This document shows, in pieces, positions 16,528 to 24,365 of a DNA stretch of 64,000 nucleotides; position 1 is the first letter of the stretch; the number at the start of each line of letters is the position of its first letter. The notes beneath the pieces were generated by a model that saw only the letters and a list, made by a program, of their open reading frames with translations, ran no database searches and had not been told where the DNA came from. The stretch lies in contig OZ245752.1 in the NCBI GenBank assembly GCA_965227455.1, forward strand, positions 1,116,001 through 1,180,000. Reading direction: 5' to 3'. The DNA is from JABDIP01 sp965227455. Its GTDB lineage: Bacteria; Pseudomonadota; Alphaproteobacteria; DSM-16000; Inquilinaceae. The translations under genes were made by a program, and so were the position numbers.

Positions 16528-17574
16528 CTATGCGGACTCGGCCGGCGGCGGCTCGTTGGTGATGGCGACCAGCCGGTCCAACGCTTCGGCGGCCTTGCCG
16601 CCATCGATCAGCGCGGCCGCCTTGGAGACGCCGTCGGTCAGGCTGTCGGCCTTGCCGGCCACCATCAGGGCCGCCGCGGCGTTCATCAGCACGATGTCGC
16701 GATAGGCGGATTTGGTGCCGGCCAGCAATTCGCGCATGGCCGCGGCGTTGAACTCGGCGCCGCCGCCCTTCAGATCCTCCGGCTTGGCCCGCTCCAGGCC
16801 GGCCTCTTCCGGGGTGATCTCGAAGTTCGTCACCTTGCCGTCCTTCCATTCGGCCACCTGGGTCGGGCCCGTCGTCGTGATCTCGTCCAGCCCGTCCGAG
16901 CCGTGCACCACCCAGGCACGCTCAGCCCCCAGCTTGCCCAGCACGGCGGCCAGCGGCTCGACCCATTGCGGTGCGAACACACCCATCAGCTGGCGCTTGA
17001 CGCCGGCCGGATTGCTGAGCGGTCCCAACAGGTTGAAGATCGTTCTCGTGCCCAACTCGACCCGGGTCGGACCCACATGGCGCATGGCGCTGTGGTGGCG
17101 GATGGCGAACAGGAAGCAGACATGGGCTTCCCACAGCGCCTTCTTCACCAGAGACATGTCGGCATCCAGGTTGACGCCCAGCGCCCCCAGCACGTCGGAG
17201 CCGCCGGTGCGGCTGGACAGCGCCCGGTTGCCATGCTTGGCGACGGGAATGCCGGCGGCGGCCAGCACCAGGGCCACGGCGGTGGAGACGTTGTAGGTGC
17301 CTGAATTGTCGCCGCCGGTGCCGCAGACGTCGATGGCGCCCTCGGGCGGCTCGATGTGCAGCGCCTTGGCCCGCATGATGCGGGCCGCGCCGGTGATCTC
17401 CTCCACGGTCTCGCCGCGGGTGCGCAGCGCCATCAGGAAGCCGCCGATCTGGGACGGAGTGGCGTCGCCGGACATGATGATCTCGAACGCCGCCGTGGCG
17501 TCGTCCTCGCTCAGCGCCTGGCCGTCGGCGACCCTGGCGATGAAGGGCTGCAGATCGCTCGAAGGTCCGCTCAT
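16528..17574 (-). CDS. trpD: Anthranilate phosphoribosyltransferase
   Basis: TrpD (348 residues) transfers phosphoribose from PRPP to anthranilate. The PRPP-binding loop DVCGTGGDNSGTYNVST, the KHGNRALSSRTGGSD anthranilate-site loop and the FNLLGPLSNP stretch are all present. The start ATG overlaps the trpG stop by four bases, indicating coupled translation. It is a free-standing TrpD, not fused to TrpG as in enterobacteria. Confidence 0.97.
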   Translation of the reverse strand: MSGPSSDLQPFIARVADGQALSEDDATAAFEIIMSGDATPSQIGGFLMALRTRGETVEEITGAARIMRAKALHIEPPEGAIDVCGTGGDNSGTYNVSTAVALVLAAAGIPVAKHGNRALSSRTGGSDVLGALGVNLDADMSLVKKALWEAHVCFLFAIRHHSAMRHVGPTRVELGTRTIFNLLGPLSNPAGVKRQLMGVFAPQWVEPLAAVLGKLGAERAWVVHGSDGLDEITTTGPTQVAEWKDGKVTNFEITPEEAGLERAKPEDLKGGGAEFNAAAMRELLAGTKSAYRDIVLMNAAAALMVAGKADSLTDGVSKAAALIDGGKAAEALDRLVAITNEPPPAESA

Positions 17575-18155
17575 GCCGCGCGCTTCCGTCCGGCGATCTC
17601 GAGGAAATTGCCCAGCAGCCGGTGACCGTCCTGTGAGGCGATGCTCTCAGGGTGGAACTGAACCCCATGGACGGGCAGGGATTTGTGGCGCACGCCCATG
17701 ATCAGCCCGGTATCGGTTTCCGCCGTGATTTCAAGGCAATCGGGCAGGGTCTTGCGGTCGATGATCAGCGAGTGATAGCGCGTGACCCTCAGCGGATTGG
17801 CCAGCCCGGCCATGACCCCGGTATTGTCATGGGCAATATCGGAGAGCTTGCCATGCATGATCTCCGGCGCCCGGACGATGGCGCCGCCATAGGCCTGGCC
17901 GATCGCCTGATGGCCCAGGCAGACCCCCAGGATCGGCAGCGCGCCGGCGGCCTCGGCGATCAGGTCGAGGCAGATGCCGGCCTTGTCGGGATCGCACGGT
18001 CCCGGGGACAGCACGATGCCGTCCGGCCGCATGGCCAGCGCTTCCTTGGCGGTCAGCGCATCGTTGCGCCGCACGACGGTCTCTGCCCCCAACTCGCCGA
18101 GGAAATGGACGAGGTTGTAGGTAAAGCTGTCGTAATTATCGATCAGCAACAACAT
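17571..18155 (-). CDS. trpG: Anthranilate synthase glutamine amidotransferase component
   Basis: TrpG (194 residues) supplies ammonia from glutamine to TrpE; it may also serve p-aminobenzoate synthase. The class I amidotransferase triad is visible: Cys79 in GVCLGHQAIGQ, and His and Glu in HGVQFHPESI. The N-terminal LLLIDNYDSFTYNL is typical. It is the first gene of the minus-strand operon trpG-trpD-trpC-moaC-moeA. Its partner trpE lies 9 kb away in the same direction, separated by accessory genes. Confidence 0.97.
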   Translation of the reverse strand: MLLLIDNYDSFTYNLVHFLGELGAETVVRRNDALTAKEALAMRPDGIVLSPGPCDPDKAGICLDLIAEAAGALPILGVCLGHQAIGQAYGGAIVRAPEIMHGKLSDIAHDNTGVMAGLANPLRVTRYHSLIIDRKTLPDCLEITAETDTGLIMGVRHKSLPVHGVQFHPESIASQDGHRLLGNFLEIAGRKRAA

Positions 18156-18266
18156 TTCGACACGTTATCCTTGAGTTTACGCAGCCTGAATACCTTTCAC
18201 ATGCCGTCGGCAACATTACAGCCGGCAATCCCCGTTGACCAGCGGACAGCTTAGGGTGAGAGACCG

Positions 18267-18920
18267 ATGAGCGGCGCATATCAGGGCAACCCGTATCTCG
18301 ATGCCACGCCGAACACCTCGGGCCAGGGGCCGGCGGCGGAACTGCCCGCCGAGGTCGGCCGGCTGAATTGGGGCGCCTTCGCCTTCAACTGGATCTGGGG
18401 CCTGGGCAACGGTACCTATATCGCCCTGCTGGCACTGCTTCCGGTGGTCGGCTTCGTCATGCCCTTCGTGCTGCTGTTCAAGGGCGACAAATGGGCCTGG
18501 CAGAACGACCATTGGCGCAGCGTGGAGCATTTCCGGCGGGTGCAGCGCAATTGGGCCATCGCCGCGGCGATCGTCTATGGGCTGGGCGCGCTGTTCTTCA
18601 TCGGCATATTCGTGGCCGCCTTCGTGGCTCTGAGCAATCTCGAGCCCTTCGACACGATCAAGTACGAGGCGGCCAACAACCCGCAGGTCGCCGAACATGT
18701 CGGGTCTCCCGTCGAGGTCTCCTGGTGGACCGGCGGTTCGGTCAACCAGCACAACAACACCGGCGAGGCCGACGTCACGGTATCCGTCAGGGGGCCGCTG
18801 GCCTCCGGCACGCTGCGCATGGTGTCGGTGCGCCAGAACGGCGTCTGGATCGTCCGCAAGATGGCGTTGACTCTGGATGGCACGGGGCAGGTGATCGCGC
18901 TGACGCCGCTGTCGCGATAG
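18267..18920 (+). CDS. Coa1/Tim21-domain membrane protein
   Basis: The 217-residue protein has a soluble N-terminus, a conserved NWGAFAFNWIWGLGNGTY segment, two transmembrane helices (about 50-70 and 95-118) and a C-terminal Coa1-like domain (about 130-215). In that domain the segments VAEHVGSPVE, VSVRGPLASGTLRMVSVRQNG and WIVRKMALTL match the Coa1/Tim21 beta-strand pattern. Mitochondrial Coa1 assists cytochrome oxidase assembly; the bacterial role is not established. It is divergent from trpG across a 110-base gap. Confidence 0.7.
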   Translation: MSGAYQGNPYLDATPNTSGQGPAAELPAEVGRLNWGAFAFNWIWGLGNGTYIALLALLPVVGFVMPFVLLFKGDKWAWQNDHWRSVEHFRRVQRNWAIAAAIVYGLGALFFIGIFVAAFVALSNLEPFDTIKYEAANNPQVAEHVGSPVEVSWWTGGSVNQHNNTGEADVTVSVRGPLASGTLRMVSVRQNGVWIVRKMALTLDGTGQVIALTPLSR

Positions 18921-18995
18921 CGTTCCGCAGGCCCTTCAATATTGCATCCGGAGCGGGTAGTCTCCGCCGCCCAAATACAAGCCTAGGCGGTTGAC

Positions 18996-19748
18996 ATGAA
19001 CGATCCCGACGCGATCGCGCTTTGGAACGCCAATGCCGAGGACTGGCACATCCAGGTCGGCCATGAGGGCGATCTCAACCGGCGCCTGAGCTCCGACCCG
19101 GTGCTGTGGTCCTTCCTTGGAGAGGTGGATGGGCTGACGGTGCTGGATGCTGGGTGCGGCACCGGTTATCTCAGCCGAAAGCTCGCCCAGGGCGGGGCGC
19201 GGGTCATTGCCGTCGACGCCGCCGAGCGCATGATCGAAATCGCCCGCCGGGAGACGCCGGCGGATCTCGACATCGACTATCGGACCGTGTCCTGCAGCGA
19301 TCTTGCCGGAGTTCAAGACCAAAGCGTCGACCGGATCGTCTCAAACTATGTGCTGATGGACGTGCCGGACCTGCCGGCCGCCATCCGCGCGTTCCATCGT
19401 GTCCTGAAGCCGGGCGGCGTGGCCGTCGCGGTCTTCAGCCATCCGTGTTTTCCGCTTTCCAATACTGATGAGGCCGAACCGGCCGGGTCGGTGGCGGTGC
19501 GCTGGACGGCGCCCTATTTCGAGGACAGAAGGGTCGACGATCCACCCTGGAACCATTTTGCCAGCCCGTTCGTCTGGTACCACCGGCCGCTGTCCCGCTA
19601 TTGGCGGACCTTCAAGGAGGCCGGATTCGCGGTCGACGATTTCGACGAGCCCGGGCCCAACGGGTCCTTGACCGAGGAGATTGATCCGGAACGGCTGCAG
19701 CGCAGCCAGATGCGCCCCGGATCGGTAGCGTTTCGACTCCTGAAGTAG
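18996..19748 (+). CDS. Class I SAM-dependent methyltransferase
   Basis: The 250-residue cytosolic protein has a Rossmann SAM-binding core with motif I TVLDAGCGTGYLSRKLA near residue 50, an acidic loop VIAVDAAERMIE and motif IV-like DRIVSNYVLMDVPDL, followed by RVLKPGGVAVAVF. The C-terminal half (PCFPL, FASPFVWYHRPLSRYW) is typical of a small UbiE/COQ5-like group of orphan methyltransferases. The acceptor substrate cannot be inferred. It stands alone between a Coa1-like gene and an acetyltransferase. Confidence 0.85.
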   Translation: MNDPDAIALWNANAEDWHIQVGHEGDLNRRLSSDPVLWSFLGEVDGLTVLDAGCGTGYLSRKLAQGGARVIAVDAAERMIEIARRETPADLDIDYRTVSCSDLAGVQDQSVDRIVSNYVLMDVPDLPAAIRAFHRVLKPGGVAVAVFSHPCFPLSNTDEAEPAGSVAVRWTAPYFEDRRVDDPPWNHFASPFVWYHRPLSRYWRTFKEAGFAVDDFDEPGPNGSLTEEIDPERLQRSQMRPGSVAFRLLK

Positions 19749-19885
19749 AGTAGGGCGGGCGGTACGTCCGGTCGCAGCGGTCAGATGGCCTGGCCGAACC
19801 CAAGGCGGAATCCGTTAAGGTCGCGGGTCCTGAAGTCCCGCATGACCGTGTTTGGCAAGGCCTTAATGGCGGAGCGGTCGCGAAC

Positions 19886-20341
19886 ATGCCCCTGACCATC
19901 GCCCATCTGTTCGAGCATCCGGAGCGGCGCGATCTCGTAGCGTCCTGGATCTACGAGGCATTCTGGCGCGATCGGCCGGACTCCGGGTTCACCCCGGAGA
20001 CCCTGGCAGGCTACTTGGCGGAGGCGTCTAATCCCGACGCCATTCCTCTGTCGCGGCTGGCTCTGGTGGATGGCGTCCCGGCCGGAACCGTCAATCTGGT
20101 CGAGGACGACGACTCCAGGCGGCCGCATCTGCGCCCCTGGCTGGCGGCGCTGGTGGTCGCGCCCGAATTCCGCAGACAGGGCGTGGGCGCGGCGCTGGTT
20201 CGCGCGCTGAAGGCCGATGCGGCAAAGCTTGGGCTGACCGAACTGTATCTCGGAACGCCAATCCCCGGCTTTTACGAGCCCCTCGGCGCCGTGGTCTACG
20301 AGCGCGACGGCGACCATTACGTGATGCGGATGCCGTTGTAG
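19886..20341 (+). CDS. GNAT family N-acetyltransferase
   Basis: This 151-residue acetyl-CoA-dependent acyltransferase shows the GNAT core: LAALVVAPEFRRQGVGAALVRAL is the acetyl-CoA-binding motif A, and GFYEPLGAVVYERDG is motif B. The substrate (amine, aminoacyl group or antibiotic) cannot be predicted. A palindromic repeat follows 20 bases after its stop. Confidence 0.85.
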   Translation: MPLTIAHLFEHPERRDLVASWIYEAFWRDRPDSGFTPETLAGYLAEASNPDAIPLSRLALVDGVPAGTVNLVEDDDSRRPHLRPWLAALVVAPEFRRQGVGAALVRALKADAAKLGLTELYLGTPIPGFYEPLGAVVYERDGDHYVMRMPL

Positions 20342-20360
20342 TGGCCCGCCAAACAGCCAC

Positions 20361-20457
20361 CGTTGTCATTCGCGCGAAAGCGGTAAGCCAGGGACACGGT
20401 GCTCGGGCCGTCAACGCAATGACGTCTGGATTCCCGCATTCGCGGGAATGACAAGCG
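20361..20457. repeat. Palindromic repeat, CATTCCCGCGAA family, copy 2
   Basis: The left arm CGTTGTCATTCGCGCGAAAG is degenerate and the right arm TTCCCGCATTCGCGGGAATG is canonical. It separates the convergent acetyltransferase and TPR-sulfotransferase genes. Confidence 0.75.
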
Positions 20458-20494
20458 TTGGGTGGACTCGATCAAGGGGCGGAAGCGCCCGTAT

Positions 20495-21877
20495 TCAGGC
20501 GGTCTCCGCATACTCCCCAAGCGCCTCGATCAGCGGGCCGAGGTGCTTTTCGTAGGGACGCCATTTGCCGATGGAGGTGGTGTAGACCGGCCGGCGGACC
20601 TGGGCGCGGCTGGCGGTCAGCACCGGGCGCTCGGTCTCGAAGAAACGGTTGCAGTCCGGGTGCCAGTCGAGGCCGCAGAACTCGAGCAGCTTGCGGCCGG
20701 TGCCCTCGAGATCCTTTACGAGGGCCTCGTAGTCCAGGTCGAAGATCGGGATCGGCAGGCGCTCGGCCCATTGCGCCATCATCCAGCGATAGTCTCCATA
20801 GAACCGCCCGAGATCGGAGAGGTCGAAGCTGTAGTCCTGACCGTTGGAGAAGTTCTGGAAATAGCAGGACAGGCAGGTGTCCAGCGCGTCGCGCCGGCAA
20901 TGCACGATCCGGGCGTCGGGGAACAGCCGGGCGATCAGCCCCAGATGCCGGAAGTTCAGCGGCGATTTGTCGGTGATGATCCGGACGTCGCCGGCCTGCG
21001 CCGCGGCATGTTTCAGGTAGCTGCCGGCCAGCTCCGCCAGGGCGTCCTCCGGCACCGTCGCCAGGCATTCCGGATAGGGCGCCCGGCCGGGGCTGCGATG
21101 GGGCAGGGTGTTGCAGATGCGTTCGATCAGCGGCAGCTCGCCGGCGCCATGGACCGACGGATGGCTCGCCAGCACCTGTTCGGCCAGCGACGTGCCCGAT
21201 CGCGGCATGCCGACAATGAAGACCGGGGTCTTGCCGGCGGCCTTGTCTTCGACGGTACGGGTCGCCGGCGCCGGAACGCTCTGCGCAAGGATTCGCTCCA
21301 AATAGGCGCGCCCGGTCGCCTCCTTGGGTTTCGCCTTGCGGGCCGCATTGCCGGCCGCGTAATGGCCGAAGGCGCGGTCGTGATGTCCCAGATTGGCGTG
21401 GATCTTACCCGCAGCGAACTCGATGAAGCACCTGTCCTGATCGGACAGATCGGTCTTGGCCAGGAGCCGGTCGACGGCCGCGATCATCGGGTCTCCGGCC
21501 TTTACCCGCACCATCTGGGCCAGGTTGAACAGGGCCTCGGCATAGTCCGGCGCCAGCTCCACCGCCCGGCGATAGGAGGCGACGGCCTCCGGCATGCGCG
21601 ACAGGGCGCCCAGCACAAAACCCAGATTGTGGTGGTAGATGGCGCAATCGGGCTTCAGCAGCAGCGCCTTGGAGATCAGGTCATGGGCGGCCGGGAAATT
21701 GCCGCGCGCGATCTCGATCGTGCCCAGCAGATGCCAGGCATCCGAATTGGACGGATCCTCCTGGATCACGCTCACATACATCTGGGCCGCCTGCGGCAGT
21801 TTCCCGGCCTTCTGGCAGGCAAGACCCTCGACGATCGCCCGCTGGGGCGTCGGCTTGGTAACGAGCGGCATAATCAC
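20495..21877 (-). CDS. Tetratricopeptide repeat-sulfotransferase
   Basis: The 460-residue protein has an N-terminal TPR array (about residues 10-200; repeats visible as AWHLLGTIEIARGNF, IYHHNLGFVLGALSR and AEALFNLAQMVRV) and a C-terminal sulfotransferase domain (about 215-450). The PAPS 5'-phosphosulfate loop is PVFIVGMPRSGTSLAEQVL, and the 3'-phosphate-binding segment includes RIVHCRRDALDTCLSCY. Such proteins transfer sulfate to proteins, peptides or small hydroxylated substrates. The gene follows, 89 bases downstream and on the same strand, a 2-oxoglutarate oxygenase gene, suggesting joint action. ATG at 21871 is an alternative start. Confidence 0.88.
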   Translation of the reverse strand: MIMPLVTKPTPQRAIVEGLACQKAGKLPQAAQMYVSVIQEDPSNSDAWHLLGTIEIARGNFPAAHDLISKALLLKPDCAIYHHNLGFVLGALSRMPEAVASYRRAVELAPDYAEALFNLAQMVRVKAGDPMIAAVDRLLAKTDLSDQDRCFIEFAAGKIHANLGHHDRAFGHYAAGNAARKAKPKEATGRAYLERILAQSVPAPATRTVEDKAAGKTPVFIVGMPRSGTSLAEQVLASHPSVHGAGELPLIERICNTLPHRSPGRAPYPECLATVPEDALAELAGSYLKHAAAQAGDVRIITDKSPLNFRHLGLIARLFPDARIVHCRRDALDTCLSCYFQNFSNGQDYSFDLSDLGRFYGDYRWMMAQWAERLPIPIFDLDYEALVKDLEGTGRKLLEFCGLDWHPDCNRFFETERPVLTASRAQVRRPVYTTSIGKWRPYEKHLGPLIEALGEYAETA

Positions 21878-21966
21878 GTATTTTACGAAACTGCGATGAA
21901 CGGACCGTAAATGGCGAGTTTGGTTAATCGGCGCTCATCTTTTGGGCGAAGACCTGCCCGGAACGG

Positions 21967-22782
21967 TCAGCCGGCGCGGCCGTAGAAACCGATCCGCTCG
22001 GCCTCCCGCATCATCACGCCCGGCCTGTCGAAATAGGAGAAGACGGCGATGACGCGGTCGCGCGGACCGGCGACCGGCGTGACGCGATGGGCGGTGTTCT
22101 TGCCCTTGAATACGTTCAGGGTTCCCGGCGTCAGGGGCAAGGTGCGCACCTGATCGTCCGATCCGGCCAGAAGCCGGGCCACGCCGTCGTAGTTGGGATC
22201 CTCATCGGAGCGCAGATCGCGGCGATACTGGAACGCACCGCCGGACTCCGGCTCCTGCAGCAGCAGGGTGGTGGTGAATTCCGACCGGTCGAAATGCCAA
22301 TTCAGGGCCTCGCCGTCGCGATAGGCCATCACGTTCACCCGGGCCAGAGGGTCCGCCATCGGGTGCAGCGCCGGCTTGCCCATGACCGCCGCCAGGAACC
22401 GCACCAGCGGCGGCCATTCATAGATCCGCAGCAGCAGCCCGCCGGCGATCTGATCGGCGCAGATCGTATGGTTGACCGTCTCGACCTTCGCCAGGGCCGG
22501 ATGGTCGTCCGGAAGCCCTTGAATACTGTCCTCGAAATAGGCGTTGTGCCGCCGTGCATGGGTGAAGGCGGCTGTGTCCAGGACATGTCCGGCCTCCGCC
22601 ACGCATCGCGCCAGCGCCGCCGACCGGACCAGGCCATCCAGGCTGAACAGGCCATCGGCGGCCAAGGTTGCCCGGCAATCCCGCGCGAGCCCCGCGCCGG
22701 CCGGCCCATCAAGGTCATCGAGGGGATAGCGATCCAGATCCAGGTATTCGTGCACGGAATTCGACCTTTCGGTTCCATGCAC
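21967..22782 (-). CDS. HalD/BesD/ArpA-like 2-oxoglutarate Fe(II) oxygenase
   Basis: The 271-residue protein carries the iron facial triad His163-x-Asp165 (NWHFDRSEFTTTLLLQ) and His232 (GKNTAHRVTPV), with Arg243 placed to bind 2-oxoglutarate. The ESGGAFQYRRDLR and LNVFKGKNTAHRV segments resemble the HalD/BesD/ArpA group, which hydroxylates or halogenates amino acids. Halogenases of that group have Gly in place of the Asp; here Asp is retained, so hydroxylation is the expected chemistry (inference). It is upstream of and codirectional with the TPR-sulfotransferase. Confidence 0.75.
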   Translation of the reverse strand: MHGTERSNSVHEYLDLDRYPLDDLDGPAGAGLARDCRATLAADGLFSLDGLVRSAALARCVAEAGHVLDTAAFTHARRHNAYFEDSIQGLPDDHPALAKVETVNHTICADQIAGGLLLRIYEWPPLVRFLAAVMGKPALHPMADPLARVNVMAYRDGEALNWHFDRSEFTTTLLLQEPESGGAFQYRRDLRSDEDPNYDGVARLLAGSDDQVRTLPLTPGTLNVFKGKNTAHRVTPVAGPRDRVIAVFSYFDRPGVMMREAERIGFYGRAG

Positions 22783-22836
22783 TTTTGCAGTGTGGAAGGT
22801 GGCGACGCAAGCCGCTCGCAGAGCTCGACTGTGGCG

Positions 22837-23733
22837 TCAGTCCGGGATTTCCACCGCCGGGGGCAGGGCGCTGATCTCCAGCATGAATTTGCTCAGCATG
22901 GCGGTGGCGAAGTCGGTGTAATCGCCCACGGTGACCAGGAAGCCGATCCGCGGCGGGCCGACGACCCTGTCGCTGTAATGCTGGATGGTGTCGGTCTCGC
23001 CGCCGACCACCAGGCCGTTGATGATGATGCCGCGGTCGATGGCGGCGTCGCGGGCGGGCAGGGGGCCGGGCCCGACATTAGTGATGCCGTCCCCGGCGAT
23101 GTTGAGAAGCTGGCGGTCGGCGAACCACGGGCAGTTGCGCAGCAATTCGGTGCCGGCCTGCAGGGCCACGGTCAGGCTGGTGCTGCGGATGATGCGATCG
23201 AGCTCCTGCTTGTCCAGGGCCTCTGCGATGGCCTCGGCATGCTTGTCGGTCTGCACGCCGATCCACGGCACGATCACCTGCACCGTGTCGTGGCTGTCGG
23301 CCCAGGTGTAGACCGACACGGCGATCAGCCCGTGACGCCCGGTCTCCACCGCCTGCAGGAATTTGCGGTCGAGCAGGGCCGCGGCCAGCCCGTCATATTG
23401 CAGGCGCAGCTCGCGATTGTTGATGGAGCCGGAGATGTCCAGCCCCACCGCCATGCAGGCATCGGCCCGCTCCTGGCCCCAGACCTTGGCCGGGATCAGG
23501 ATCGTCAGAAGGGCGAGCAGCGCGTAGACGAATGCGAACACGGCGCGCCCGTCGCGCAGGCGCCCGGCAGCGTTGCCGAGCAAGCGTCGAACGGGGTCCG
23601 AATGAGGTGGTGTGCGGCGCGTTTCCGACCGACCGGAGCCTGATTCAGCTTCGGTCTCCAACAGCTCCAGCCGTTCCGCTGGTGCGAATCGCTCGGCGAC
23701 CATGCAACCCATGATGCGAGCCCTATCCGGCAA
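22837..23733 (-). CDS. DUF1194 family protein (von Willebrand A-like)
   Basis: The 298-residue protein has a hydrophobic helix around residues 66-84 (a late signal anchor or signal peptide after a polar N-terminus) and then a VWA-like domain starting ACMAVGLDISGSINNREL, a MIDAS-type DxSxS motif. Further segments, such as LLNIAGDGITNVGP, match DUF1194. The protein is probably periplasmic. The ATGs at residues 8 and 11 are other possible starts and even a start near residue 60 would leave a normal signal peptide. Function is unknown; VWA domains usually mediate metal-dependent protein contacts. Confidence 0.75.
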   Translation of the reverse strand: MPDRARIMGCMVAERFAPAERLELLETEAESGSGRSETRRTPPHSDPVRRLLGNAAGRLRDGRAVFAFVYALLALLTILIPAKVWGQERADACMAVGLDISGSINNRELRLQYDGLAAALLDRKFLQAVETGRHGLIAVSVYTWADSHDTVQVIVPWIGVQTDKHAEAIAEALDKQELDRIIRSTSLTVALQAGTELLRNCPWFADRQLLNIAGDGITNVGPGPLPARDAAIDRGIIINGLVVGGETDTIQHYSDRVVGPPRIGFLVTVGDYTDFATAMLSKFMLEISALPPAVEIPD

Positions 23734-23800
23734 ATCAAGCAGTAAAACGCCGATTCATTGGCAATCGTGAGAAGAGTTGATCGCGGCTGCGGTGTGCTCC

Positions 23801-24145
23801 CTAGCCCGTTACTTTGGTCGTCGCAACCAAAACCGTGTCAAACTGATCGACATATCCTTCACTGCTGACCGAGATACCCTCCGACTGCAGCAGTTCCGTT
23901 TGGCTGATGCCGAACCCATTGAACTTCGGCTTGCCAATCCGACCCTTATCGCCCACGACGCGGTACCAGGGGTGACGCGCCTTCTCCTCGTCGCTCAGCA
24001 TGGTGAGGATGTAGGCGACGTGCCGGGCCATCACGTCGAGATGACGGCCGATAGCGCCATAGGTGGTTACCCGGCCTTCGGGTATCGCTTCGACGATGCC
24101 CAGGATGTCCGCCTTGATCCGGATGAAGGCGGCGGATTTCGGCAT
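23801..24145 (-). CDS. Alkyltransferase-like protein (ATL, MGMT DNA-binding domain)
   Basis: The 114-residue protein matches the C-terminal domain of O6-methylguanine methyltransferase: IPEGRVTTYGAIGRHL is the helix-turn-helix with the Tyr-Gly and Arg-finger positions, and HPWYRVVGDKG replaces the PCHR active-site motif. The nucleophilic Cys is absent, so it should bind O6-alkylguanine and flag it for nucleotide excision repair without removing the alkyl group. It begins 10 bases after the stop of the duplicated trpE fragment, suggesting the ancestral order trpE-ATL. Confidence 0.85.
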   Translation of the reverse strand: MPKSAAFIRIKADILGIVEAIPEGRVTTYGAIGRHLDVMARHVAYILTMLSDEEKARHPWYRVVGDKGRIGKPKFNGFGISQTELLQSEGISVSSEGYVDQFDTVLVATTKVTG

Positions 24146-24155
24146 GGACCGGCGT

Positions 24156-24343
24156 CTAGCGCCGCGAGCTTGCGAAGCGCACGGATTCCTCCGCGGCGCG
24201 GATCAGGGCGCGGGATTTGTTGACCGCTTCCTGCTGTTCCGAGGCCGGGTCGCTGTCGGCGACCACGCCGCAGCCGGCCTGGACATAGAGCTGGCCGTCC
24301 TTGACCACGCCGGTCCTGAGAGCGATGCAGGTGTCCATGTCGC
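24156..24343 (-). pseudogene. trpE': Duplicated 3' end of trpE (fragment)
   Basis: These 188 bases repeat 27334-27521, the last 62 codons of trpE, with only a few substitutions, including the stop codon. The reading frame is intact and encodes DMDTCIALRTGVVKDGQLYV through SVRFASSRR, identical to the TrpE C-terminus. It lacks the rest of the enzyme and is not functional as anthranilate synthase. An in-frame GTG at 24359 could allow a 67-residue peptide. Together with the true trpE end it forms a direct repeat around the MOSC fusion gene. Confidence 0.92.
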
Positions 24344-24365
24344 AAATCGCGCTATTCACCAGCCT

